From positions 1 through 64,000 of IMG/VR virus record IMGVR_UViG_3300037852_000055: a DNA stretch of 64,000 nt. The stretch is one strand, 5' to 3'. Under the pieces are notes generated by a model that saw only the letters and a list, made by a program, of their open reading frames with translations, did not search any database and was not told where the DNA came from. The position numbers were made by a program, and so were the translations under genes. This DNA is from a virus. Below are positions 48,216 to 56,806 of the stretch, piece by piece (the first letter of the stretch is position 1; each line of letters begins with the position of its first letter).

Positions 48216-48255
48216 TGGTATACGCTCCGTTTTCCGGCCACCTAAGGCCTGTAGT

Positions 48256-48621
48256 CTAGTTAACTCGCACAGCACACTCCCAAGGTATGCTGTACACGTG
48301 CTCATTCACAAACTCATAGCCCATGATGAACTTGAACTCCCCAAACCCAACCAAGTCAACCTCGAACCCATTGGGTGTTTCTCTGACGTTCTTGGCTTCC
48401 GGCCAGTACAACCATGAGTCGTTGCCAGTGCGTGCATTCTTCATGGCAATGGCATTGCTACGCACGATAACAACAGGCCGAATATCACCCACAGCAATTC
48501 CCGGCTTGATTACTGACTGCCCAAGGTTGCCATTGACAATCAAGGGTTTCAGCCAGTCATGGCGCACCAGTTTCAACAGTGTGCCCTTAACCACTTTGCG
48601 TTTGATCGAAGCTAGACTCAC
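48256..48621 (-). CDS. Hypothetical beta-rich protein (121 aa)
   Basis: MSLASIKRKVVKGTLLKLVR..., then alternating beta pattern (DIRPVVIVRSNAIAM, GEFKFIMGYEFV). Unknown. Confidence 0.6.
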   Translation of the reverse strand: MSLASIKRKVVKGTLLKLVRHDWLKPLIVNGNLGQSVIKPGIAVGDIRPVVIVRSNAIAMKNARTGNDSWLYWPEAKNVRETPNGFEVDLVGFGEFKFIMGYEFVNEHVYSIPWECAVRVN

Positions 48622-48818
48622 AGGCCACCTCCTATGGCTTTGAAAAATGTTTCTGGTTTGAACCTCGGGTTATCCCGTTCCAGTTCCCTTGCCAGCAACC
48701 TAGCAAGGCCTTTGATTGTTTCGGTACGCTCAACTTGCCAACCTTCGGATACAGCAAGTTCACGCCCAAGGAACCGCGCCAAGAATTCGTAATGCCGTTT
48801 CTGAAACTTTGCTGCCAT
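48618..48818 (-). CDS. Small hypothetical protein (66 aa)
   Basis: Start 48818 (MAAKFQKRHYEFLARFLGRE) behind AAGGAG. Two helices; resembles small phage proteins with a YxFLAxxL start. Unknown. Confidence 0.6.
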   Translation of the reverse strand: MAAKFQKRHYEFLARFLGRELAVSEGWQVERTETIKGLARLLARELERDNPRFKPETFFKAIGGGL

Positions 48819-48822
48819 TGTT

Positions 48823-48975
48823 CTACGCTCCTTGTTTCTGGCACAGTACATGCCAAGGTGTCATACTGTCTAATTTTTGCATGAGGATGCCGCCATGCAC
48901 TTCCCAATAAACCAAGGCATCCTCATAGGTAGGGAACACTCTGCGGTTAACTTCATACTTTGGGTAGGTTGTCAT
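48823..48975 (-). CDS. Small hypothetical protein (50 aa)
   Basis: MTTYPKYEVNRRVFPTYEDA...; its ATG overlaps the stop of the upstream gene and its end carries the AAGGAG of the next. Confidence 0.6.
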   Translation of the reverse strand: MTTYPKYEVNRRVFPTYEDALVYWEVHGGILMQKLDSMTPWHVLCQKQGA

Positions 48976-49169
48976 TAGGCTGCCCATCCTATGTCACAAA
49001 GAACAAACCATTTTCCGGTAGCCAAGCATAACCCTAAGGTTTTCCCTTTGACCGACTTGGCTTTGATAATGCGATACCACTCCCCATCAGGGTCAATGCC
49101 TAGGACTTGAGGCCCATGGCCATTTTCATTTTCCCTAATGTCTCGGTTAATCTCACGTGGAGTCATCAT
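48975..49169 (-). CDS. Small hypothetical protein (64 aa), first gene of leftward operon
   Basis: Start at 49169 (MMTPREINRDIRENENGHGP), GGAGG 9 nt upstream. GIDPDGEWYRIIKAKSVKGK: beta-rich. First gene left of the control region. Confidence 0.6.
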   Translation of the reverse strand: MMTPREINRDIRENENGHGPQVLGIDPDGEWYRIIKAKSVKGKTLGLCLATGKWFVLCDIGWAA

Positions 49170-50405
49170 AGACAAAACCCTCCAGTCTCATTTTAGCAAA
49201 CGCCTAGGCAATTGCAACAACATAATGTAGCGGTGCCAGACTCAGGTAACCACAATTAGTAGTGTATATTTGTACCACCAATAGTAAAGGCCTAACCCGA
49301 AGGCTAGGCCCTTGTGATTCGCTCGATATGTACAGGCTACTAACCCTGCATAACCTAGCCCTCCTCTGGCTGTGTCCAGTTCCTCAAAAAGGTTGAAAAG
49401 ACTCAAGCACCTTAGCATACCGCAAGGAACAAGTCAAGTGTACATTTATACGCTTGTCTCCCGGCTTACAAAGGTCTGAATACTCTATAAGGACAGAGGA
49501 GTACACGATCATCGTTCCTAGGCCTTCCCTGTGCCAGCAAACACTATCCTAGGCGTAAGACCTAATACCAGTATCTATGCTTCTTTTCCAGTGTAGTGCA
49601 CCTAGCTTGGAACCATGGGTGTTGTAGTCAAGTATAACACCATAACACACCTAAAGAATCATACACTTACAAACGCATGTAAAGTATGCTTGACAATGCT
49701 AGGCTATTGACCCATGGGTTTCCCTAAGCATTGTCCTTTGGATTCAATCACTTAGCTTTACCCAAGGGTTCACTGTGTATATACAGTTGCCCTGTCTCCT
49801 ATTGCAAACCCTTGCGTATCCACGGCATAAACCCCATGGGAAACCCTCAGGCAAACCCCCGGCATTCTCCCCTGTCCCTCTCCTCTAGCTCAGTACACAG
49901 GTGGCTCGGTTCCTAGGCGTACATATTTATGCGTTAACCCCAACCTGGTGCCCTTCCTCAGGTTTGGCCCTAAACTTGCTCAGGCTTTCCCTTCGCTGTT
50001 TCTTCGCCCCGCTTCGCCTTTTGTTCCCTAGCTGGATTGCGTTCCTAGCCCCGTACAGCCCCGAACGTACACTTGTACGCCCTTGACCCCACCCACCTAA
50101 TATCTGACGATCCTAGGGGAAATACAAGAATCCATATTTAGCGAAGACAAGGCGAACCCAGGCCCAGTTATCCACAGGTACTCAGTGGTTACCCTTTGGG
50201 CTGTGCCTATGCACATCCTAGGTAGTAACAGAGTAGTAACATTGGGAACACCCAATGGGTTAGAGCTTAGGTAGTAACCAATGGGTACTGCTTTGGGTTA
50301 CCAGTGTTGACCCCAGAGGTACCCCTTGCAAGGCACTCCACCACACGTCGCGGGGGTGGTCACGTTTGGTTTTTTCCCTATGCGTGTGGGCCCCTATGAT
50401 TTCCC
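49170..50405. other. Divergent non-coding control region, possible replication origin
   Basis: About 1.24 kb without a credible gene between leftward and rightward transcription units. Contents: a 9-bp stem GGCCTAACC/GGCTAGGCC (49289-49310; UUCG loop on the minus strand), a weak extended -10 for leftward transcription (TATACT, 49636-49631), a perfect DnaA box TTATCCACA (50168-50176), three (A/G)GTAGTAAC motifs (50221-50229, 50232-50240, 50270-50278) and the dyad ATTGGG-aaca-CCCAAT (50241-50256). Confidence 0.55.
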
Positions 50406-50434
50406 TTGTATTCTTAGGCCTCTTATGGTATAAT
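50406..50434 (+). promoter_or_regulatory. Extended -10 sigma-70 promoter, plus strand
   Basis: TTGTAT (50406-50411), 17 bp, TGG-TATAAT (-10 at 50429-50434). The transcript would start near 50441, so the ATG overlapping the -10 cannot be the start; the ATG at 50454 behind AGGGG is used. Confidence 0.8.
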
Positions 50435-50453
50435 GTTTTTCATAGGGGAAAAT

Positions 50454-50957
50454 ATGCCTAGAAAAGAACGCTATGCACTTGTTAAGAAACACATGGCCGA
50501 AGACCCTGTGTTTGAAAAAGAATATAAAGCTATGAAAAAAGCTGAAGGTAAACGCCTGAGAGATGCTAAGCTAACACCTGAGGAACTAGAGCTTCGGAAG
50601 TTCCGTAGGGAGCATCCTAAGGAATATGAAAAGCAGAGAATCAAGAAGAAACGAGCAGAGGACCCTGAGTACAACACCAAGTATCTTAATCGTGTACACG
50701 CGAAGAGAAAAAGAATGAAGCACAAGAAGTGGGGTTGGACACCTGAAGCTTTAGAACTTGCTAGGAACACTCAAAATGAAAGATGTGCAGTATGTAACGA
50801 AATAGCTGAGCTTGTTCCCGACCACGAACACAGTGTTCCACCTAAGCCAAGGCAACTACTTTGTAAACTGTGCAACACTGGCCTAGGAATGTTTAGGGAT
50901 GATCCCAAGCTCTTGGAACTAGCGGCATCTTATCTTAGAAAATGGGGTAAATCATAA
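50454..50957 (+). CDS. Recombination endonuclease VII-like protein
   Basis: 167 residues. A long basic helical N-terminus (KRLRDAKLTPEELELRKF...) is followed by CAVCNEIAELVPDHEH and RQLLCKLCNTGLGMFRDDPKLLELAASYL (quoted in part), the zinc-bound His-Me core of T4 endonuclease VII-type enzymes. They resolve branched DNA or nick DNA. First gene of the rightward operon. Confidence 0.88.
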   Translation: MPRKERYALVKKHMAEDPVFEKEYKAMKKAEGKRLRDAKLTPEELELRKFRREHPKEYEKQRIKKKRAEDPEYNTKYLNRVHAKRKRMKHKKWGWTPEALELARNTQNERCAVCNEIAELVPDHEHSVPPKPRQLLCKLCNTGLGMFRDDPKLLELAASYLRKWGKS

Positions 50958-51037
50958 GGACACCCATAGCCCCCACCCTATGCATCTCTCTTGTTTTCAT
51001 AGGCTATAACCTATGCAAGCACTTTAGGCAGGAGGCC

Positions 51038-51067
51038 TTGACTTCTTTGTGGGTAAGGTGGTATACT
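51038..51067 (+). promoter_or_regulatory. Sigma-70-type promoter, plus strand
   Basis: TTGACT (51038-51043), 18 bp, TATACT (51062-51067) with GTGG before the -10, matching the promoters at 7.8 and 38.84 kb. Confidence 0.75.
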
Positions 51068-51112
51068 GTTCTTAGATGGGACGGAATTTTAAACGTACAC
51101 AAAGGAGAAACA

Positions 51113-51334
51113 ATGAAACAAGTAGCCATCCTAGAGGGTGGAGATTGGGCAGATGCAGGGGTACACCATTTTGCATTGTCAGACGATGCAAATCTAAAGG
51201 AACTTCACAAGGAATATAAAGATTTGTGCAAAACAACATGGAGAACCCAAGGCAAATTCATAACTTTCCCAACATGGCTTGAGGAAGAGAAGGGAGCCCA
51301 AGAATCTTCAGTGGAAGAGTTCTGGGATGAATAA
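51113..51334 (+). CDS. Small hypothetical protein (73 aa)
   Basis: Start 51113 (MKQVAILEGGDWADAGVHHF) behind AAAGGAG and after the promoter; upstream in-frame codons cover the promoter and are rejected. Acidic C-terminus. Confidence 0.65.
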   Translation: MKQVAILEGGDWADAGVHHFALSDDANLKELHKEYKDLCKTTWRTQGKFITFPTWLEEEKGAQESSVEEFWDE

Positions 51335-51519
51335 TGGAAGAGAAAACTGAAAGCATGGTGCTGGCAACGGAACCGTGCCCAGACTGTGGTAGCAGTAAGC
51401 ACAAGAGCTGCGATAGGTTTAGACCTCCGGTATGTGGAGAAGATTTTTGTGATGCTTGTGGAGACTGCTTGTATTGCTATGCAGAGGATACGTGTGCAGT
51501 AACAGGAGACCACCATTGA
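51334..51519 (+). CDS. Cys-rich zinc-binding protein (61 aa)
   Basis: PCPDCGSSKHKSCDRF and CGEDFCDACGDCLYCYAEDTC give ten Cys, enough for two zinc sites. Start overlaps the previous stop by one base. Confidence 0.65.
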   Translation: MEEKTESMVLATEPCPDCGSSKHKSCDRFRPPVCGEDFCDACGDCLYCYAEDTCAVTGDHH

Positions 51520-51674
51520 TTAAACCTGAGGATATTTACGAAGTTCTCAAAGAGCAACTACATTCTCCTTGGGGATACATAGGACTGGAAGGAAACTTTA
51601 AGGCAGTAGCCGTGGATGGCACAGTAGATTGCCAAGAAATTGCTAAGTTTTTAAATGAAAGGAATAAGAATTGA
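51516..51674 (+). CDS. Small hypothetical protein (52 aa)
   Basis: TTG start at 51516 with GGAG 7 nt upstream and a 4-bp overlap with the Cys-rich gene; longer starts lie inside that gene. IKPEDIYEVLKEQLHSPWGY. Unknown. Confidence 0.55.
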   Translation: MIKPEDIYEVLKEQLHSPWGYIGLEGNFKAVAVDGTVDCQEIAKFLNERNKN

Positions 51675-52174
51675 AAACCATTGTGCTTGCAACACTAATG
51701 CTCTTGGTATCCCTAGGAATTTCACAAGGGCAGAACGCTGAACTACCCGATGCACCTTCAGCTGTAATGGAAGCTGCATGGGCTCAGAACACCCCTAGCA
51801 CACGCCCAGCATTGTCTTATGAAAAACCTACGGTTAAACCTAGGGGTAAGAAGAAGCTATTAGCTCTGGCCGGAGTTGTGGCTTTTTCCTTAGCGACTGA
51901 AGTATATGACATACGAGAGACAGAGAAAGGGCTCAAGGCTGGAGTGGCGCAGGAAGGGTATACATTTTTAGTCGGTAGTCACCCCTCGGCACATGCACTG
52001 TATACCCGAGACACGATAACCCTGGGGTTACTCACTATACCCTCATTGTTGGGGTATTTTTATAGAAAGCCAGTGCTTTACTACAGCATGCTATCTATAC
52101 CTGCGGCTCAAGGCATTGATCACATTCAAGGGGGAAACCAATGGAAGGATTTATTGCAGGAGGTGGGTAAGTAA
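51671..52174 (+). CDS. Exported membrane protein (167 aa)
   Basis: TTG start. Signal peptide MKTIVLATLMLLVSLGISQG; further hydrophobic segments at about 62-78 and 115-130. DIRETEKGLKAGVAQEG and PSAHALYTRDTITLG in loops. Unknown. Confidence 0.6.
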   Translation: MKTIVLATLMLLVSLGISQGQNAELPDAPSAVMEAAWAQNTPSTRPALSYEKPTVKPRGKKKLLALAGVVAFSLATEVYDIRETEKGLKAGVAQEGYTFLVGSHPSAHALYTRDTITLGLLTIPSLLGYFYRKPVLYYSMLSIPAAQGIDHIQGGNQWKDLLQEVGK

Positions 52175-52178
52175 GCCG

Positions 52179-52586
52179 ATGCATACCTTATTGTTAATCT
52201 TAGAGATCTTCTTTGGGTCTATAGCCGGGCTTATCGGTTTGGGGTTCATCGTGAGTGCGCTGAAATCAAACGTACATCAGATCGTAACCTGGAATCCTGC
52301 TGTGGATATACCCTACGCTATGAACCAGGCAGCGCACGAAGGTTGGCCCCACAGGGCTCTAGTAGCATTTGATATTTTTGTAAACGTAGTGCTATGTAAG
52401 GGACAGCAGGACGAAACCATTTCTACCCACAGCTGGCGTGCTGCACAAGAAGGCAAAACTTGGGGAAAAGTAATGTGCTGGTGGCTGAATTTGTTTCAGG
52501 ACAACCATGGCCCACAGGCGGCTTCTGGGGATTTACTCAGGGCTACTGAACGGGTAGAAGTACTTAAGAAAGCTCTGGGACTATGA
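52179..52586 (+). CDS. Membrane-anchored conserved phage protein (135 aa)
   Basis: Start 52179 (MHTLLLILEIFFGSIAGLIG): one membrane helix, then a soluble part with NVVLCKGQQDETISTHSWRAA and QDNHGPQAASGDLLRA, a pattern seen in phage proteins of unknown function. Confidence 0.65.
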   Translation: MHTLLLILEIFFGSIAGLIGLGFIVSALKSNVHQIVTWNPAVDIPYAMNQAAHEGWPHRALVAFDIFVNVVLCKGQQDETISTHSWRAAQEGKTWGKVMCWWLNLFQDNHGPQAASGDLLRATERVEVLKKALGL

Positions 52587-52741
52587 ATCAGCATGATGAA
52601 GTACGACTAAAACGCGCAAAGGAATGGATAAACCAGCAGGAATACGAAGGGAAAAACCTAGAAGAAAACCTTGTAGATACCTTAGTAAAATACGAGCATT
52701 ACTTAATGGAATGTGAAGCAAAGCGTATGAGTGAAAAATAA
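52583..52741 (+). CDS. Small charged protein (52 aa)
   Basis: MNQHDEVRLKRAKEWINQQE...; ATGA overlap with the upstream stop; all helical. Ends next to the terminator. Confidence 0.65.
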   Translation: MNQHDEVRLKRAKEWINQQEYEGKNLEENLVDTLVKYEHYLMECEAKRMSEK

Positions 52742-52743
52742 AA

Positions 52744-52788
52744 AAGCCCTAGGAAACCTTTAATAGGAATCCTAGGGCTTTTCTTTTG
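52744..52788. terminator. Bidirectional intrinsic terminator
   Basis: AAGCCCTAGGA (52744-52754) and TCCTAGGGCTT (52770-52780) form an 11-bp stem with TTCTTTTG after it; the minus strand reads TTTTTTATTTTT after the stem. Separates the converging plus operon and the GC-rich minus gene. Confidence 0.9.
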
Positions 52789-52816
52789 TTTATTTGGGAA
52801 CTATATACATAACTCC

Positions 52817-53377
52817 CTAAGTACCTACTTTCGGCCCAGTTGTGCCGTCCATCTCGTACCAGACAAATTCCCCATCTTCGCCAATCGGAAAGTGGCCCCC
52901 GCATGTAGTGCAGAATGTGCCGGAGTAAAATGCCGGATCGCGGGCATACGTTTCCGAGATAGACCGACTCATGGTTGTGATCTTCCCGCACTTCAGGTGC
53001 CTATAAGCATCACGGTATGGCCGAACGAAACCCTTGCTTCTTTCTTCAGGACTCAACACCACGTAGCCTTCCTGCTGCCCATCGGCCCGCAGCGTCGTGT
53101 GGCTGCGATCTTCTGGGACAGGTGAGCCATCCGTAAGGATTTGAACGCTGCGATCTACCGGGATTTTCGCGGCTTCCTGTCGTCGCTTTTCGATGATCTC
53201 TTCCTCCGCGCTATGTGCTTTCTGCTGGAGGAGAAAGGCTAGAGCGCGGGCCTGCTCAGGCGAAAATATGATGTGCCCGACACCGTTCTCATCCGGCTGC
53301 AAATCGGGATGATTGACCACCACTTCCCCTGCCCCGTTTGTGCCGACTTCTAGAGTGTTCTTTGCGATCTCCGTCAT
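52817..53377 (-). CDS. GC-rich accessory (moron-like) protein with C-terminal zinc module
   Basis: 186 residues. N-terminal part HIIFSPEQARALAFLLQQKA; the C-terminal part YVVLSPEERSKGFVRPYRDAYRHLKCG ... GTFCTTCGGHFPIGEDGEFVW (in pieces) is a module I recall from many phage/prophage proteins of unknown function, with two Cys pairs. Composition is far more GC-rich than any neighbour. It stands alone between a bidirectional terminator and a possible own promoter (TTGTGA ... TATATA, minus, 53411-53441), the layout of a moron. Confidence 0.7.
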   Translation of the reverse strand: MTEIAKNTLEVGTNGAGEVVVNHPDLQPDENGVGHIIFSPEQARALAFLLQQKAHSAEEEIIEKRRQEAAKIPVDRSVQILTDGSPVPEDRSHTTLRADGQQEGYVVLSPEERSKGFVRPYRDAYRHLKCGKITTMSRSISETYARDPAFYSGTFCTTCGGHFPIGEDGEFVWYEMDGTTGPKVGT

Positions 53378-53423
53378 CGCTCTCCTTTCCAGTTTTCAAG
53401 GGAGTTAACTATATAATTCCCGT

Positions 53424-53624
53424 TTATTTAATTCTCACAACATTGGGAGAAACATAGGTTCCTCCAGAGCAACATACTAACGTACAACAGGGTTCACACA
53501 AGGGAGTAAGCTTAGCCACACTACAAGGGGTAGCTCCTCTGGCACCACACCATGCACACTTAGTTGTTGCTATCTTAAGCTCACGCCTAAGCCACAGATA
53601 CAGTACCCTGAGCTTTTGTTTCAT
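53424..53624 (-). CDS. Small Cys-rich protein (66 aa)
   Basis: Start 53624 (MKQKLRVLYLWLRRELKIAT), inside the RNase H 3' end. CAWCGARG ... CEPCCTLVCC suggests a zinc site. An earlier start at 53657 is possible. Confidence 0.5.
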   Translation of the reverse strand: MKQKLRVLYLWLRRELKIATTKCAWCGARGATPCSVAKLTPLCEPCCTLVCCSGGTYVSPNVVRIK

Positions 53625-54054
53625 TCCAGTTTGACCCCCTTGGTACTTCATTGTCATCTAGCACTTTGTTACACAACCTATCCACGAATTCATTACCAGC
53701 ATTCCCAGAGTGGCCCTTCACATGTTTAAGCACATGGCAACCTCTTACCAATAACCCATACGCCTTGCTCATGAGCGGACGTATTTCTGTGTTTATTACG
53801 TTCCACCTTTGGTTGACTTGCTCAACCACTAACTTTGAATCGCAATGAATAAGCACATTCCTCCAGTTGTGCTTCTCTAGGTATTCGAGCAGATAGATCA
53901 GAGCCCAATATTCAGCAAAATTATTGGTATGCACTTCTTTCCCTAAGAAATACCCTTGGGACACTGCACCTCCCGGCAGTTCCACAAGCCAACTTGCCGA
54001 GCATATGCCAGGGTTTCCTACCCGGCACGCACCGTCACAGTACGCTTGTATCAT
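53587..54054 (-). CDS. Ribonuclease HI
   Basis: 155 residues. Active-site residues in order: YCDGACRVGNPG (Asp7), NNFAEYWALI (Glu), IHCDSKLVVEQV (Asp) and KGHSGNAGNEFVDRL (His, Asp). It removes RNA primers or R-loops, matching the primase-helicase and PolA replisome. Confidence 0.93.
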   Translation of the reverse strand: MIQAYCDGACRVGNPGICSASWLVELPGGAVSQGYFLGKEVHTNNFAEYWALIYLLEYLEKHNWRNVLIHCDSKLVVEQVNQRWNVINTEIRPLMSKAYGLLVRGCHVLKHVKGHSGNAGNEFVDRLCNKVLDDNEVPRGSNWNETKAQGTVSVA

Positions 54055-54182
54055 AAGTCAGCTCCTCTTGCTGCTAAGCTGTCTAACCATTGGGTATACA
54101 ACTTCTTTGCCTCGTACTCAGACTCAGGAATAACATAGGTTTCCCCAAGTTCTTTATTGATTCTTTCTAGGTTGTTTTGCAC
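54051..54182 (-). CDS. Small charged protein (43 aa)
   Basis: GTG start with GGAGAG 5 nt upstream; stop overlaps the RNase H ATG (ATGA). MQNNLERINKELGETYVIPE... Helical. Confidence 0.5.
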   Translation of the reverse strand: MQNNLERINKELGETYVIPESEYEAKKLYTQWLDSLAARGADL

Positions 54183-54210
54183 TGAGTCTCTCCAGTACTT
54201 AGGATAAACG

Positions 54211-54465
54211 TTAGTTGTAATGGGAATACCCTACACCTTCCTGTTGTCCCCAAGCTTCATCCACAAGTTTAAAACCTGCCGTAAAAGCTTTTCTCAAAAG
54301 GGTTTCAAAGTCTTCGGTTTGGCTTATGTTTTCTTCATTGTTTTTAAACCACTCATCATAAGCGTCATCAATAAGACTCTCTGTATAACCATTGTCTTCT
54401 TTGTTTAGCATATCTGTTGCGGTGTTTACAAGTCTCTGTAAATTCTGCAAATACTCTACACCCAT
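54211..54465 (-). CDS. Hypothetical helical protein (84 aa)
   Basis: MGVEYLQNLQRLVNTATDML..., acidic; LIDDAYDEWFKNNEE. Directly abuts the MazG-like gene. Unknown. Confidence 0.6.
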   Translation of the reverse strand: MGVEYLQNLQRLVNTATDMLNKEDNGYTESLIDDAYDEWFKNNEENISQTEDFETLLRKAFTAGFKLVDEAWGQQEGVGYSHYN

Positions 54466-54903
54466 CTAAAACCTCTTTCCATTGGCTTTGCTACGTTCTT
54501 CAAAGGTATGATCCTTGCGTTGTGCATTGTATCTGCGCTTCTCTATAAAGGCTCCTCCTAGGTCTAACCCGTGCTCTGCCGCATAATCAAACGTGCGTAT
54601 CAGTAGGTCTGCCAATTCTACCTCTACCATTTTACGGTGGGGCAGATGGGTATCCATAAGATCCTTCCGTTCACCCTCCATGGCTTCTGCAATTTCAGAA
54701 ACCATGAGCATCAATAGTTCTCCCTTGTTTCTCTTAATGGGTTCCTTAGTGTGTGGATCATGCCACCACTTGTCATTGTCCTTTCGGCAAATGTTGGCAA
54801 GCGTATTGATCATGGACTTAGCCAACTGTTCAGAAGTGCCTACTCCATTGGTGCCTTGCATATACTCAAACGTTGGCGATGCTTCCACTTCGTATTCTCC
54901 CAT
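54466..54903 (-). CDS. MazG-like nucleotide pyrophosphohydrolase
   Basis: 145 residues, start 54903 behind AAAGGA. KGELLMLMVSEIAEAMEGERKD and VEVELADLLIRTFDYAAEHG supply the EExxE-like and ExxD metal residues of all-alpha NTP pyrophosphatases. Such phage enzymes hydrolyse (d)NTPs or alarmones. Placed next to ribonucleotide reductase. Confidence 0.8.
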   Translation of the reverse strand: MGEYEVEASPTFEYMQGTNGVGTSEQLAKSMINTLANICRKDNDKWWHDPHTKEPIKRNKGELLMLMVSEIAEAMEGERKDLMDTHLPHRKMVEVELADLLIRTFDYAAEHGLDLGGAFIEKRRYNAQRKDHTFEERSKANGKRF

Positions 54904-54919
54904 GTAGTTTCCTTTGTTT

Positions 54920-56806
54920 TTATAATTCACATTTATCTCCTACACATGCGTAGGTTTTTGCTCCGGTTGTGTGGTCTTCCTGTTCATACTTGCTCAGCTG
55001 TGCATAATCAATTTTGGGGAACTCTGCATCCAATTTCTTAAACGTGGGTTCATCAATTTCTTGATAAGGAGCTAATTGGTATATCCCAGCATCTTTGGGA
55101 AGAAACGAGACACCACATAAACTATCAAAGTGCTTATAGCACCATGCTCCAGTGGTTAACCACTCATCTTGATCTACATATATAGTTATGGATGGATTAT
55201 GTTCAGTCCAAAACTCCTTTACTACTAACCAATGTTCTAACTGCTGTATTGCATTTATATCGTGCCTAGTTTTCCCACCCTCCGGCGCAGAAATAGGAAA
55301 ATCTAAAACAAACGTGTTGGCTGTGTTTGGTTCTTGTCCAACCTCAGGAGAATAGGGAACCCCTTGGTCTTTCAGTAGCTGGAACAAAGGGTCTGTAGCA
55401 CTGATTCTGTAGCGTCTAATGTAATACTTAGCATATCTCGCATGAATACCGCTGGCTGAATTCACAAGTTGGCTAACCGTACCTGAAGGCTTAATGCATG
55501 TAATGGCGGCAGACATGTTTATCTTAAGTCTATCCGACCACTTCTCAGCTTCTCTAAGGGCTACTCCTTTTAAATCCCCAAGCCACTTCTTCATTGTGTC
55601 ATTTACATTGTTTAAAACCTTGTGATCCATCATTCCTGTTAAACTAACACCTAAAAGGCGTTCTTCTTCACAGTTCTTTTTCCACTCTGGACGTAGATAA
55701 GGAAATTTTGTGAATGTAGCCTGCCAAGACCCAAGCATAACTGCTGTGCGTACTTTTCTACGCAAAGTTTCAAGTGTGTCATCGGGACGTACAACTACTT
55801 CACTAAGATTACAGAACTCTTGATCACGCAGAATAATCTCTCCACAAGGATTGGTACCAATGCAATCCCATGGTTTCCTACGGCTAGAGGCCAGCATTTG
55901 CTTAGCAGCGCCTTCTTTGTTAAAAATACCCCGTTCACCTGAACCTGACTCCATCAGGTTTAACCATTCCTTCATAAAGGTTATTTCATCAGGCTTTCCT
56001 AGGTATATAGCACTGTTGTTACTCATACTTCTATGAGGTGCACTGTCCCAGAACTTACCACTTTTGGATGTGGCAATTTTTTGATCGTCTAAATCACTCA
56101 GACTAATTAGGCTAGATCTTCGTACCCCCCCTACCACAACAATTTCTGCTATCTTGCAGATCAAATCGTGACAATCAATGGGTCTAAGTTTTTGGCCTTG
56201 GCGAGACTTAAAAAGTTTCGTAGCAAACTCGATGAGGTTTTGCAGAGGCTCTGGGCCTGAAGCACGACCTCCCATGGTTAACAATCGGTTACCTCTGGGT
56301 CTAACTTTAGTATAGTCTACGTTTACGTTGCCACCAGAGTATAGTACTGTTAAAACAGTGTTTAGAGCTTTGGCCCACCCTTCTTTTGAGTCTTCAACTA
56401 CAACATTTTCTACAGTATTCTTATTCAGGAACACCGTAGGTAATTGCTCCGTATAGCTGTGTTCCACACTGAAGCCCACTCCAGTTCCACACATTAAAAT
56501 GTACAGAATTTCACTGAACACCTTGAGGTTATTCACTGCCACAAACGAACAGTTATACATTGTAATGTTGTTCTGCTTAGCAGCAGGGCCAGCAGCCCAG
56601 GCAACTCGCATAGAAGGCATAACTTCCTGAGCAAGCCACGCCTTCTTTGCAAAGTTTTTATGAACAGGAACAATGGCTTCACCTAGTTCATCACAAAAAA
56701 ATCCGAGCCATCTATCCCCGGTTTCCTCATAGGTTTCCCTACGTTTTTCTTCTTCTAACCACCTAGAGTATGTCCGGGTGAATGTGAACAATTGACTCTG
56801 ATTCAA
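54920..56806 (-). CDS. nrdJ: Class II (adenosylcobalamin-dependent) ribonucleotide reductase, monomeric type
   Basis: 628 residues. NCSFVAV holds the N-terminal active-site Cys, TNPCGEIILRDQEFCNLSEV carries the radical and catalytic residues, CGTGVGFSV the substrate/effector loop, and the C-terminus ends CVGDKCEL, the redox Cys pair. This matches monomeric RTPR-like enzymes that reduce ribonucleotides using B12 without oxygen, so the phage can work aerobically or anaerobically if cobalamin is present. Confidence 0.92.
   Translation of the reverse strand: MNQSQLFTFTRTYSRWLEEEKRRETYEETGDRWLGFFCDELGEAIVPVHKNFAKKAWLAQEVMPSMRVAWAAGPAAKQNNITMYNCSFVAVNNLKVFSEILYILMCGTGVGFSVEHSYTEQLPTVFLNKNTVENVVVEDSKEGWAKALNTVLTVLYSGGNVNVDYTKVRPRGNRLLTMGGRASGPEPLQNLIEFATKLFKSRQGQKLRPIDCHDLICKIAEIVVVGGVRRSSLISLSDLDDQKIATSKSGKFWDSAPHRSMSNNSAIYLGKPDEITFMKEWLNLMESGSGERGIFNKEGAAKQMLASSRRKPWDCIGTNPCGEIILRDQEFCNLSEVVVRPDDTLETLRRKVRTAVMLGSWQATFTKFPYLRPEWKKNCEEERLLGVSLTGMMDHKVLNNVNDTMKKWLGDLKGVALREAEKWSDRLKINMSAAITCIKPSGTVSQLVNSASGIHARYAKYYIRRYRISATDPLFQLLKDQGVPYSPEVGQEPNTANTFVLDFPISAPEGGKTRHDINAIQQLEHWLVVKEFWTEHNPSITIYVDQDEWLTTGAWCYKHFDSLCGVSFLPKDAGIYQLAPYQEIDEPTFKKLDAEFPKIDYAQLSKYEQEDHTTGAKTYACVGDKCEL

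Noticed and set aside
49690-49712. Plus-strand promoter starting with TTGACA at 49.69 kb
   Set aside because: No acceptable -10 box at 16-19 bp.
49731-50086. Two overlapping plus-strand frames of about 61 codons in the control region
   Set aside because: No ribosome sites, hydrophobic/Pro-rich antisense-like composition, and no promoter ahead of them.
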